A DNA stretch of 60,526 bases from Pseudodesulfovibrio sp. S3 (GTDB lineage: Bacteria > Desulfobacterota > Desulfovibrionia > Desulfovibrionales > Desulfovibrionaceae): NCBI RefSeq assembly GCF_004025585.1, contig NZ_QTZO01000016.1, forward strand, positions 1 through 60,526. Reading direction: 5' to 3'. The notes beneath the pieces were generated by a model. The model saw only the letters and a program-made list of their open reading frames with translations. It did no database searches and had not been told where the DNA came from. Below, in pieces: positions 1 through 8,128 of this stretch. The first letter of the stretch is position 1. Every line of letters begins with the position of its first letter. Position numbers and translations under genes: made by a program.

Positions 1-70
1 GCGTTGGTGGGAGGGCTTGCTGCCGTAGGGGAAGGTCTGCGCGGGAGGGGGTCGGGGACGAGAGCCGCTG

Positions 71-91
71 TTGGATGCCGTTGGCATCCAA
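71..91. repeat. perfect 9-bp hairpin in non-coding left end
   Basis: Arms TTGGATGCC and GGCATCCAA flank a 3-nt loop. No U-tract follows, so it is not a typical terminator. It lies just upstream of the two hairpin-string elements, in a stretch (1-990) where I find no convincing gene. Confidence 0.5.
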
Positions 92-164
92 GGCGCTCCA
101 CTGGATGCGAAAGGCAATCCGCTTTTTCTTTGTCCGAACTCGCCACGCCGTTTTTGAAGCATCC

Positions 165-420
165 TACAGCGATGGGCAATTGGAAGCGGGGCTTAGAGCC
201 TGTGATGCGCGGCGGAGCGTGGCCCGGAAAGCGTTCGTTTACGAACTTTCTTTCCCGGGCAGTGGAGCCGCGCTACAGGCTCTTGGTCCCGATTCCAGGA
301 TCACAGCCCAAAAAAGGCGTTTTTGCCTACTTTTGTCGCCTTGAACAAAAGTAGGGCGCTGTAAGAGCGCAACACTTCAAAAGGATATAGAGCCTAACCC
401 TCACCGCGAATGCGCTACGT
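165..420. repeat. hairpin-string repeat element, copy 1
   Basis: This 256-bp unit recurs 412 bp downstream. It reads as successive hairpins. An outer stem pairs AGAGCCTGT (195-203) with ACAGGCTCT (275-283) and has an inner apex GTTCGT/ACGAAC (233-246). A second stem pairs 326-336 with 345-355 (CCTACTTTTGT/ACAAAAGTAGG), and a short third stem is GCGCT/AGCGC (about 357-370). Flanks are strongly conserved between copies while the apex differs. No long open frame is conserved between the copies, so it is probably a structural repeat or non-coding RNA, not a gene. Confidence 0.75.
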
Positions 421-897
421 ATCAAACAAACAACGACACCTCGTACGGAGAACGCGCTCATCACCACCGCGGATGCGCTCCGAACAAAACACTCGCCCAA
501 AACCTATGCTGAAGCCTGCCGTCCCGAAAAACCGAAGAACCTAATCCAACAAAAAAACACCATCCCCATTGCCCCTTACAACGACCGACAATTGGAACCG
601 AAGCTTAGAGCCTGTCTCGGGCGGCGAAGCGCAGCCCGATTGAGTCCACAGGGTGGACAGTCGTTTCGGGCAGCGAAAGCCGCCTACAGGCTCTTGGCTT
701 CGGGTCCAGGATCACAGCCCAAAAAAAGGTGTTTTTGCCTACTTTTGTCGCCTTGAACAAAAGTAGGGCGCTGTAAGAGCGCAACACTTCAAAAGGATAT
801 AGAGCCTAACTCCCACCGCGAATGCGCTACGTCATCAACAAAGAGGCATAACCCATTATTGGGATGACGAACAAAGGATCACCGCGGATGCGCTCCG
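402..897. repeat. four copies of an 18-mer at the element borders
   Basis: The motif CACCGCGAATGCGCTACG occurs at 402-419 and 814-831. Its variant CACCGCGGATGCGCTCCG occurs at 465-482 and 880-897. Each hairpin-string element therefore ends with one of each type, 63 and 66 bp apart, so the repeated unit probably extends to about 482 and 897. Confidence 0.7.
577..832. repeat. hairpin-string repeat element, copy 2
   Basis: Second copy of the 256-bp unit, of the same length and hairpin order as copy 1. The outer stem is 607-615 with 686-694. The apex is GTCCAC/GTGGAC (644-658), different in sequence from copy 1 but still perfectly paired. The CCTACTTTTGT/ACAAAAGTAGG stem is 738-748 with 757-767. 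The apical differences keep pairing, which suggests selection on, or recombination of, a folded form. Confidence 0.75.
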
Positions 898-955
898 TAT
901 AATCATCCAAATGCCTCGATTTCGACGTTGGCACCGCCCAACGTCTTCCCCCTTG

Positions 956-984
956 TTGACAGTGGGGCGGACCCCTCGTACTTT
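956..984 (+). promoter_or_regulatory. candidate promoter placing transcription start at the ATG
   Basis: TTGACA at 956-961, a 17-bp spacer, then TACTTT at 979-984 (3 of 6 matches to the -10 consensus). The expected start point is at or next to the ATG at 991, which has no Shine-Dalgarno sequence before it. This would give a leaderless message. Confidence 0.4.
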
Positions 985-990
985 CGCCCC

Positions 991-2376
991 ATGCCATACG
1001 CCCAATCCCTGACATCGGCCCATGCGGCCTTTTTGACCGATCTTTTTCCCGGTGACGGGTGCGTGCTCGCGCCCGAGGCCTTGAACGCCTTTGCCACGGA
1101 TGCCAGCCGGGAGCGGGCCGTGCCGTGGTCCGTGGTCCGGCCTGAGAACCGTGAACAGATCGTCGAACTGCTCCGGTGGGCGGATGCTGAGCGTATGCCC
1201 ATCTATGGGCGGTCGCGCGGCACCGGGCAGGTGGGCAACGCGGTGCCGGTCCTTGGCGGCGTGGTGGTTTCCATGTTGCGCATGAACCGGATCATCACCA
1301 TCGACGACCAAGACTTCGTGGCCGAGCTTGAACCGGGCGTGGTCACGGCGGAATTGCAGGCCGCCTGCGCCAAAAAGAAGCTTTTCTATCCGCCGGACCC
1401 GGCCAGCGTGAAGACCTCCACTGTGGGCGGAAACATCTCCACCTGCGCCGGGGGGTTGCGGGCCGTGAAATACGGCGTGACCCGCGACTGGGTGCTCGGC
1501 CTGGAGGCCGTGCTGCCCGGGGGCAAGGTCCTGACCATGGGCGGACGTTCCCACAAGGATGTCGTCGGTCTGGACCTGAAACGGCTTTTTGTCGGGGCCA
1601 ACGGCAAACTCGGGCTGATCACCGGGATCACGGTCAAGCTCGTTCCATTGCCCGAATCCTCGACCTCGGTGTTGGCCGGGTTTTCGGATCTGGCTTCCGC
1701 CATGGACGGGGCCATGGCCGTGTTCCAAGCCGGGCTGCTGCCGAGCGCCTGCGAGTTCATGGATGTCATGACCCTCAAGGCCGTGCGCATGGGCAGTGAC
1801 ATTCCTCTGGCCGATGATGCCGAAGCCGCGTTGCTGTTCAAGCTGGACGGCACGACCGAAGGTGTGGCCGCCGAGGTTCGGCGGTTGAATGCCGCGTTGA
1901 AGCTGGTGCGTCCGGTCTCGGTGGTCACGGGCAGCGGAGCAGATGAAGAGGCCCTGTGGGCGGTTCGCCGCGATATATCCCCGGCATCCTACCGTTTGAA
2001 ACCGAGCAAGATTTCCGAAGACATTTCTGTGCCGCGCAGCAAAGTCGCCCGGTTGGTGGAGACAGCCCAGGCCGCGGGCCGTGATTTCGGCCTACCCGTG
2101 CTCTGTTACGGTCACCTGGGTGACGGCAACATCCACACCAATCTCATGCACGACGCAGCCGTTGCGGCCGAGGTGGAGACTGCCCATAAGGTCAAGGAAC
2201 TGCTGTTCCGGGCCGCTGTGGAACTCGGCGGCACCATCTCGGGCGAGCATGGCACCGGCCTGACCAAGGCTTCCTTTGTGGCCGAGCAGCTCTCTGCAGA
2301 GGAACTGCGGATCATGACGGACGTCAGGCGAGCCTTTGATCCCCATGAAATCATGAACCCCGGCAAGGGGTGGTAG
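991..2376 (+). CDS. glcD: FAD-linked 2-hydroxyacid dehydrogenase, GlcD-type subunit
   Basis: 461-aa flavoprotein of the GlcD / D-lactate dehydrogenase family, oxidising glycolate or lactate and passing electrons to an iron-sulfur partner. The N-terminal half is the FAD-binding PCMH fold (SRGTGQVGNAV, then DPAS followed by GGNISTCAGG). The C-terminal half is the FAD-oxidase domain with HLGDGNIH and HGTGLTK and the family ending FDPHEIMNPGKGW. The ATG at 991 is preferred to a TTG at 928 because homology begins shortly after it and a promoter-like pair sits directly upstream. The Fe-S subunit follows 84 bp downstream. In sulfate reducers such pairs serve lactate use; the exact substrate cannot be read here. 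Confidence 0.85.
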   Translation: MPYAQSLTSAHAAFLTDLFPGDGCVLAPEALNAFATDASRERAVPWSVVRPENREQIVELLRWADAERMPIYGRSRGTGQVGNAVPVLGGVVVSMLRMNRIITIDDQDFVAELEPGVVTAELQAACAKKKLFYPPDPASVKTSTVGGNISTCAGGLRAVKYGVTRDWVLGLEAVLPGGKVLTMGGRSHKDVVGLDLKRLFVGANGKLGLITGITVKLVPLPESSTSVLAGFSDLASAMDGAMAVFQAGLLPSACEFMDVMTLKAVRMGSDIPLADDAEAALLFKLDGTTEGVAAEVRRLNAALKLVRPVSVVTGSGADEEALWAVRRDISPASYRLKPSKISEDISVPRSKVARLVETAQAAGRDFGLPVLCYGHLGDGNIHTNLMHDAAVAAEVETAHKVKELLFRAAVELGGTISGEHGTGLTKASFVAEQLSAEELRIMTDVRRAFDPHEIMNPGKGW

Positions 2377-2460
2377 CCGCCCTGCGAAATCTCTGGTCAT
2401 GTCCCGGTCCCATTCTTGAATATTGCCAAGGCCCGTGAAGGCGGGTAGGACCAGAGCATT

Positions 2461-3585
2461 ATGTCCAACCAATGCATTTTGTGCGGCAAGTGCCTGGAGG
2501 TCTGTCCGCTGCTGAACGCCACCGGGCGCGAGGAGCTCGGCCCACGGGCCAAGGCGGACCTGTGTCGTGTGCTGACCGAAAATCCCGATCGGCTGTCCGG
2601 GGAGGACGCGGCCCAATTGGCAGGGCTGTGCCTTGGCTGCGGGCGATGCAAGGCGGTCTGCTCCCAGGGCATGGACGTGCCTGCGCTGGTGGCCGGGTTG
2701 CGGACGGCCCATCCGAATTTCAAGTCATGGCTGTGGAAGACCTGGCTGATCCTGGCAAAACAGCTCTGGTCCCCCGGCTCCAAGGCAGCCAAACTCATTC
2801 CCAAACAATTCCAATCCGAAAAACTCGGCCCCATGCTCAAGATGCTGGCCGGGCTGTCCGGCGGTCCTGGCCTGACTCCCTTTCTGATGCCCGAATCCTT
2901 CCCCGACACCTGGCGCGGCGAGAAGATGCTCCTGTTCGCAGGCTGCACCGCCAATTACGTGCAGGGCCGCTGGCTCATGACCGCATTGCGTCTGCTCGAC
3001 GGTCTGGGCGTGGAGGTCCTGCCCGGTGATTTCACCTGTTGCGGCTCGGGTCTCAAGGGTGCCGGATTCGCCGACCAATCCCAGGCCATGGCCCGGAAGA
3101 ATGTCGCGGTCTGGCGCAAGGCCGGACAACCGAGAATGGCCGTGTTTTGCGCCACCTGTCTGGCCGGACTGGCCGCCTATGAGGGGTGCTTCGAGTCCGA
3201 GGAAGAAGGGAAAACGTGGAAGGAATCTCTTTTCCCGTTATCGAGTGCTATGCAGGGTATTGCTTTTATGGTATCAGCCAACGTGCCGGAAAGGTTGGGC
3301 TATCATCGTCCCTGTCACGCCAATGGGGCGGACCGGGACGGGGTGTGGCTCAAGGCCGTGCTCGGCGGCCGGTTGATCGCGGCCACGGACAAACAGTGCT
3401 GCGGCTTCGGCGGCGTCATGCGTCTGGCCGCGCCAGGATTGACCGAGCCGGTCAACCGGAAATGCTGGGATGCGCTCAAGGGAGCGGACATGGTCCTGTC
3501 TGGCTGTTCCGCCTGTCTGGCCCAGCTCTCGGCAACAGCGGATGAGGGCGTGGAAGTGGGGCATTGGTTGGAAATAATAGGGTAG
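2461..3585 (+). CDS. glcF: iron-sulfur subunit of 2-hydroxyacid dehydrogenase (GlcF-type)
   Basis: 374-aa electron-transfer partner of the upstream flavoprotein. Two [4Fe-4S] ferredoxin motifs lie at the N-terminus (CILCGKCLEVCP and CLGCGRCKAVCS). Two CCG-type cysteine domains follow, each with a CCG motif (CCGSG, CCGFGG) and spaced cysteines (GCTANY, CATC, RPCHANG, CSAC). This is the GlcF/LutA/HdrB-like layout that carries electrons toward the quinone pool or a membrane complex. There is no signal peptide, so it is cytoplasmic. It starts at an ATG preceded by a weak TAGGA. Confidence 0.85.
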   Translation: MSNQCILCGKCLEVCPLLNATGREELGPRAKADLCRVLTENPDRLSGEDAAQLAGLCLGCGRCKAVCSQGMDVPALVAGLRTAHPNFKSWLWKTWLILAKQLWSPGSKAAKLIPKQFQSEKLGPMLKMLAGLSGGPGLTPFLMPESFPDTWRGEKMLLFAGCTANYVQGRWLMTALRLLDGLGVEVLPGDFTCCGSGLKGAGFADQSQAMARKNVAVWRKAGQPRMAVFCATCLAGLAAYEGCFESEEEGKTWKESLFPLSSAMQGIAFMVSANVPERLGYHRPCHANGADRDGVWLKAVLGGRLIAATDKQCCGFGGVMRLAAPGLTEPVNRKCWDALKGADMVLSGCSACLAQLSATADEGVEVGHWLEIIG

Positions 3586-3591
3586 GTGCAC

Positions 3592-4395
3592 ATGTCGGAC
3601 AAGATTTCTCCGGTGGCGATTGTGAAAGAAGCGGTGGGTACGTTCAGGCACAATCCGACTGGGTATCTTCTTCTCATCTCCATGGCCGTTCTCGTTGACT
3701 ATGGGATCGCCTGGGTTTCCGTTCTTCCTGAAGAAGCTTCCCATGACGGCCTTGTGGTTATCTTGCTCGCCATCTGTGTCACGCCATGGCTGTATCGCCG
3801 GATCATCCATTGCACCATCCAAACCCTGAGGGGGAAAGAGGAACCCGTAGGGAAGCTTTGGAAGTTTGTCCTGGGGTTGATAGCCGTAAAAATATTGACC
3901 AAATTTCTGGCGTTCGTTGGGGGCTTCCTTCCCAGTGTGGGACTTGGGGTGCTTTTTGGCGCAGAACATGTGGAGATGATTTTAATGCTAGTCAGCGAGC
4001 CGATCGGCGTAATCGTACTGCTTCGATACGGATTCGTTCTGACGGCGATTGCCGTCGACGACCACTATGATTACTCGCTGGCATGGCGTTTGGGTAAAGG
4101 GCACACGCTCCGAATGATTCTGACGGCATTACCGCTTCTGTTGGCTTTTGTTTGCTCGGGCTTTTTTCTCCTTTCAGGTGACGGTTCCGCTCCCAGCGTG
4201 TTTGATCCTCTCTGGTTCAGCATGTCCGTGGTGACCGGGGCGTTGTCCGTGTTTACCCTGATGATGTATTCGGCCTGGTACGTCCGGCTCAGGGAGCGGT
4301 ATGAGGTTGTTCGGAAAACAACTGTCCAAGAGGAAGAGGGAGCAACGGTGCTGCCGTCCACGGATGCAGACTTCGTTCAGAACCAGGAAGCATGA
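3592..4395 (+). CDS. multi-pass membrane protein, paralogue of the next gene
   Basis: 267-aa protein with about six hydrophobic spans (for example after residue 20, near 60-75, 95-120 and in the C-terminal third). It ends in a polar tail. I do not recognise a functional family. The N-terminus MSDKISPVAIVKEA matches the start of the following gene almost exactly, and both place the conserved stretch YxVRLRERYE / YEKLRLRYE after the last span, so they are tandem paralogues. The ATG at 3592 is chosen over a GTG two codons earlier because it aligns with the paralogue. Confidence 0.75.
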   Translation: MSDKISPVAIVKEAVGTFRHNPTGYLLLISMAVLVDYGIAWVSVLPEEASHDGLVVILLAICVTPWLYRRIIHCTIQTLRGKEEPVGKLWKFVLGLIAVKILTKFLAFVGGFLPSVGLGVLFGAEHVEMILMLVSEPIGVIVLLRYGFVLTAIAVDDHYDYSLAWRLGKGHTLRMILTALPLLLAFVCSGFFLLSGDGSAPSVFDPLWFSMSVVTGALSVFTLMMYSAWYVRLRERYEVVRKTTVQEEEGATVLPSTDADFVQNQEA

Positions 4396-4406
4396 GAGGC
4401 AATGTG

Positions 4407-5255
4407 ATGTCGGATAAGATTTCTCCTTTTGCAGTGGTCAAGGAAGCCTTCAGCATAGGTTGGGCGAGGAAGTGGACGTTTCTGGGATTGCTGCTCGTCA
4501 GCAGTTTGCCGTTTTTAATGTTGATGGGGTCGTCTATCCTGGTACCGTCACTGTCCGGTGTGTTTTTCTTCCTGGGGTTCATCCTCCATGTGCTGGCCGT
4601 AATTTTCTTGCTCACCACGGTCAACCATCTGGCCGTGACCATGCAACGGGGCGCGGGGGTGGTTCTCCCGGAGAGGCTGCCCGCTGCCATGGGCCGGGTT
4701 TTCCTGCGGGTACTCGTCATGTGGTTGGTCCTGATGGGAAGTATGCTCATGCTCGCAGTACCAGTGGGCGTGGGCATGTATTTCCTCATGCCTCAGGACG
4801 GCGGTGAAATGAGCTGGGTGTGGATGCTGTTGATTATCCCTGTCGGGATTATCGGCAATGTTGTCATGTGGGGTCTGATACTGCGCCTCTCTGTTATGAT
4901 CCCCGGCGCGGCAGTGGGGCATGTCGTGGGTGTGAGGGAGGCTTTCGCCGTGACCAGGGGCCATGCCTGGCGCATGTTCTGGGCAATGTTCATCCTTATG
5001 GTTCCGGTTTTTGTCCTGGTCCTGGTCTTGGAGATATGTGCGTTCACGACCTGGACGGACGGTTCCCTCGGCTTGGTGTCCATCCTGTCTATGGTAGCCA
5101 TATTTACTGTCTGTGTCCTTTTGGAAATCGTCATGCTGGTCATGAACGCGGTCTGGTACGAAAAACTCCGGCTGCGGTATGAAGGCGGGACAGTGCAGCC
5201 CGAACCTGCCGATGCGCCGGGTGTGGGGCCGTATGCGGATGTGCCTGTCGAATGA
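4407..5255 (+). CDS. multi-pass membrane protein, paralogue of the previous gene
   Basis: 282-aa, very hydrophobic protein with about six transmembrane segments and a short acidic, proline-rich tail. It begins MSDKISPFAVVKEAF, like its upstream neighbour. An ATG at 4392 would overlap the previous stop; the ATG at 4407 fits the paralogue alignment and has GAGAGG upstream. The two are probably co-transcribed and may form a heteromeric membrane complex, but that is inference. Function unknown. Confidence 0.75.
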   Translation: MSDKISPFAVVKEAFSIGWARKWTFLGLLLVSSLPFLMLMGSSILVPSLSGVFFFLGFILHVLAVIFLLTTVNHLAVTMQRGAGVVLPERLPAAMGRVFLRVLVMWLVLMGSMLMLAVPVGVGMYFLMPQDGGEMSWVWMLLIIPVGIIGNVVMWGLILRLSVMIPGAAVGHVVGVREAFAVTRGHAWRMFWAMFILMVPVFVLVLVLEICAFTTWTDGSLGLVSILSMVAIFTVCVLLEIVMLVMNAVWYEKLRLRYEGGTVQPEPADAPGVGPYADVPVE

Positions 5256-5278
5256 TCCGGATCATCTCTGTCGAAACC

Positions 5279-5314
5279 ATCAAGGCCGCCCCTTTTACGG
5301 GCGGTCTTCTTTGT
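5279..5314 (+). terminator. probable terminator after the paralogue pair
   Basis: GGCCGCCC pairs with GGGCGGTC across a short loop, followed by TTCTTTG. The stem allows one wobble. It sits between the membrane-protein pair and the secA promoter. Confidence 0.55.
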
Positions 5315-5363
5315 GATATCCGATTGAACGCCGGGAAAATCCGTTTGTCACAGCATTGTCGCG

Positions 5364-5391
5364 TTGACTTTCCCGTTTCCGACTATATCAT
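5364..5391 (+). promoter_or_regulatory. candidate sigma-70-type promoter of secA
   Basis: TTGACT at 5364-5369, a 16-bp spacer, and TATCAT at 5386-5391 (5 of 6 matches). It lies about 60 bp upstream of the secA start codon. Confidence 0.5.
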
Positions 5392-5451
5392 GCACAACAG
5401 CGTTCGCGGCCGCGCCCAAGGCCGCCAAAGATTTCCAGGAGACCCAACAGA

Positions 5452-7995
5452 ATGCTTAAAATGATCTTCGGTTCCAAAAACGACCGATATCTCAAGAAAC
5501 TCAAGCCCGTCATCGAGCAGATCAATGCGCTCGAACCCGAGATGCAAGCCCTGTCCGATGCCGATTTTCCGGCCAAGGTCGCCATGTGGAAGGGGCAGGT
5601 GTCCGCCGGGGAAATGACCCTGGACGACCTTTTGCCACAGTGCTTCGCACTGGTGCGCGAGGCGGGCAAACGCGCGTTCGATCCACCCATGCGCCATTTC
5701 GACGTGCAGCTTATCGGCGGATATGTCCTGCATCAGGGCAAGATCGCCGAGATGAAGACCGGTGAGGGCAAGACGCTCGTCGCCACCCTGGCCGTGGTCC
5801 TGAACGCCCTGTCCGGCAAGGGCGTGCACGTGGTCACGGTCAACGACTACCTGGCCGCGCGTGATGCCGAGTGGATGGGCCAGCTCTATGGTTTCCTCGG
5901 TCTGACCGTGGGCGTCATCGTGCACGGGCTGACCGACCAGCAGCGCCAGGAAGCCTATGCCGCGGACATCACTTACGGCACCAACAACGAGTTCGGTTTC
6001 GACTACCTGCGCGACAACATGAAATTCTACAAGGAGCAGCTGGTCCAGCGGCCGCTCAATTTCGCCATTGTCGACGAAGTGGACTCCATCCTCATCGACG
6101 AGGCGCGGACTCCGCTGATCATTTCCGGTCCGGGCGAGAAATCCTCCGGCCTGTACCGCCGCATCGACGCCATCGTGCCCAAGCTGGTCAAGTCCAATCC
6201 CACCGACCCGGAGGACAAGGACGCCATTCCCGACGGCGATTTCGTGCTCGACGAGAAGACCAAGGCCATCACCCTGACCGATGCGGGCGTGGAAAAGATC
6301 GAGGGGCTGCTCGGAGTGGACAACCTGTTCGACCCGCAGCATATCTCGCTCCAGCACCACGTGCTTCAGGCGCTCAAGGCGCACCACTGCTTCCTCAAGG
6401 ACGTGGAGTACATCGTCAAGGACGATCAGGTGGTGCTGGTTGACGAATTCACGGGCCGCCTCATGCCGGGCCGCCGCCTGTCCGACGGGCTGCACCAGGC
6501 CATCGAGGCCAAGGAGAACGTCAAGGTCGAGGCCGAGAACCAGACCCTGGCCTCCATCACCTTCCAGAACTATTTCCGCATGTACGAGAAACTGGCGGGC
6601 ATGACCGGCACGGCCGACACCGAGGCCGTGGAATTCGGCCAGATCTACGGCCTTGATGTGGTGGTCATCCCCACCAACCAGAACATGATCCGCATCGACA
6701 ACCCGGACGCCATCTACAAGTCCCAGGAACAGAAATACGCGGCCATTGCCGAGGACATCGAGGACTGCTATCGGCGCGGCCAGCCCACCCTGGTCGGCAC
6801 GGTCTCCATCGAGAAGTCCGAACTGCTTTCCGATCTGCTCAAGAAACGCAAGGTTCCCCACAACGTGCTCAACGCCAAGCAGCATGAGCGGGAAGCCGAG
6901 ATCGTGCTCGAAGCGGGCCAGAAGAAGAAGGTCACCATCGCCACCAACATGGCGGGCCGCGGCACGGACATCAAGCTCGGCGAGGGCGTGCGCGAACTGG
7001 GCGGGTTGCACATCATCGGCACCGAGCGCCACGAATCCCGGCGCATCGACAACCAGTTGCGCGGCCGTGCGGGCCGTCAGGGCGACCCCGGCTCCTCCCG
7101 TTTCTACCTGGCCCTGGACGACGACCTGATGCGCCTGTTCGGTTCCGACCGGCTCAAGGGCATCATGGAGAAGCTCGGACTGGAAGACGGCATGGCCATC
7201 GAAAACCGGATGGTTTCGGGCGCCATCGAAAAATCCCAGACCCGTGTGGAAGGGCATCATTACGAAATCCGCAAGCAGCTCTTGGAATATGACGACGTCA
7301 TGAACCAGCAGCGCGGGGCCATCTACGGCCTCCGGCACGACCTGATGAAGACCTCCGAGGTGGAGGGCATTGCCCTGGAATACGCCATGGACCTTCTGGA
7401 AGAAATCCTTGAACCGGCCCTGGATATGAAGGACCCGGATCAGGATACCATTGATTCCGTGCGTGCCCGTCTGGAAGAGGTCTTCAACTTCGAGCGTTTC
7501 GAGACATGGCATGCCGCCAAGCTGCCGAGCATGGAGCAGGCCCGCGAGTGGGTGGACGAGATCTTTTCCTACCTGCGCGCCTCCACCAATGATCATTATC
7601 AGGAAGTCCTGCGATACTTCATGCTCGATTCGCTGGATCGCAACTGGAAGGAACACCTGCTCAACATGGACCACCTGCGTGACGGCATCGGCCTGCGCGG
7701 CTATGGCCAGAAGGACCCCAAGCAGGAATACAAACGCGAAGGCTTCGCCCTCTTTTCCGAGTTGGTCTACACCATCAAGGAGAACGCCCTGCGCGCCTTT
7801 TCCCACCTGCGCATCGAGGCCGAGGTCAAGGACGAGGAATTCAAGCACGAAGGTTCCGACAACCTGGAGTATACCGACCACGAATCCGCACAGTCCAAAA
7901 AGGTCGAGACGGTCAAGAAGGCTCCCAAGATATCCAGAAATGCCGACTGCCCCTGCGGCTCCGGCAAGAAATACAAGAAGTGCTGCGGCAGTTAG
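5452..7995 (+). CDS. secA: protein translocase ATPase SecA
   Basis: 847 aa, full length. It drives post-translational export through SecYEG at the inner membrane by ATP hydrolysis. Visible motifs are Walker A (EMKTGEGKTLVA), Walker B (VDEVDSILIDEARTPLIISG), the preprotein-binding region, the second nucleotide-binding fold (TIATNMAGRGTDIKL and QLRGRAGRQGDPG) and the C-terminal zinc/SecB-binding SEC-C motif (CPCGSGKKYKKCC). An AGGAGA ribosome site precedes the ATG. It is a single-gene unit between its own promoter and a strong terminator. Confidence 0.98.
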   Translation: MLKMIFGSKNDRYLKKLKPVIEQINALEPEMQALSDADFPAKVAMWKGQVSAGEMTLDDLLPQCFALVREAGKRAFDPPMRHFDVQLIGGYVLHQGKIAEMKTGEGKTLVATLAVVLNALSGKGVHVVTVNDYLAARDAEWMGQLYGFLGLTVGVIVHGLTDQQRQEAYAADITYGTNNEFGFDYLRDNMKFYKEQLVQRPLNFAIVDEVDSILIDEARTPLIISGPGEKSSGLYRRIDAIVPKLVKSNPTDPEDKDAIPDGDFVLDEKTKAITLTDAGVEKIEGLLGVDNLFDPQHISLQHHVLQALKAHHCFLKDVEYIVKDDQVVLVDEFTGRLMPGRRLSDGLHQAIEAKENVKVEAENQTLASITFQNYFRMYEKLAGMTGTADTEAVEFGQIYGLDVVVIPTNQNMIRIDNPDAIYKSQEQKYAAIAEDIEDCYRRGQPTLVGTVSIEKSELLSDLLKKRKVPHNVLNAKQHEREAEIVLEAGQKKKVTIATNMAGRGTDIKLGEGVRELGGLHIIGTERHESRRIDNQLRGRAGRQGDPGSSRFYLALDDDLMRLFGSDRLKGIMEKLGLEDGMAIENRMVSGAIEKSQTRVEGHHYEIRKQLLEYDDVMNQQRGAIYGLRHDLMKTSEVEGIALEYAMDLLEEILEPALDMKDPDQDTIDSVRARLEEVFNFERFETWHAAKLPSMEQAREWVDEIFSYLRASTNDHYQEVLRYFMLDSLDRNWKEHLLNMDHLRDGIGLRGYGQKDPKQEYKREGFALFSELVYTIKENALRAFSHLRIEAEVKDEEFKHEGSDNLEYTDHESAQSKKVETVKKAPKISRNADCPCGSGKKYKKCCGS

Positions 7996-8019
7996 GCCGT
8001 TCTCATGAGATCAACGGGA

Positions 8020-8057
8020 ACGCCCGGTCCGGCACTGGCCGGACCGGGCGTTTTTTT
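8020..8057 (+). terminator. rho-independent terminator of secA
   Basis: CGCCCGGTCCGGC pairs with its complement across a short loop, followed by a run of seven T and a further T-rich stretch. Confidence 0.92.
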
Positions 8058-8128
8058 GTTTTTTACGGTAGCCTTTCGGGGTGCCGGCCTATTGCCTAAA
8101 ATCGGACAACAGGATAGCTGTTCCCGGT

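Noticed and set aside
4..787. Short open frames in the left non-coding region
   Set aside because: They overlap the hairpin elements, differ between the two copies, have no ribosome site and show no domain.
5383..7881. 832-codon open frame antisense to secA
   Set aside because: Frame left open by GC-rich codon bias of secA; no domain, repetitive hydrophobic/Gly content, no start signal.
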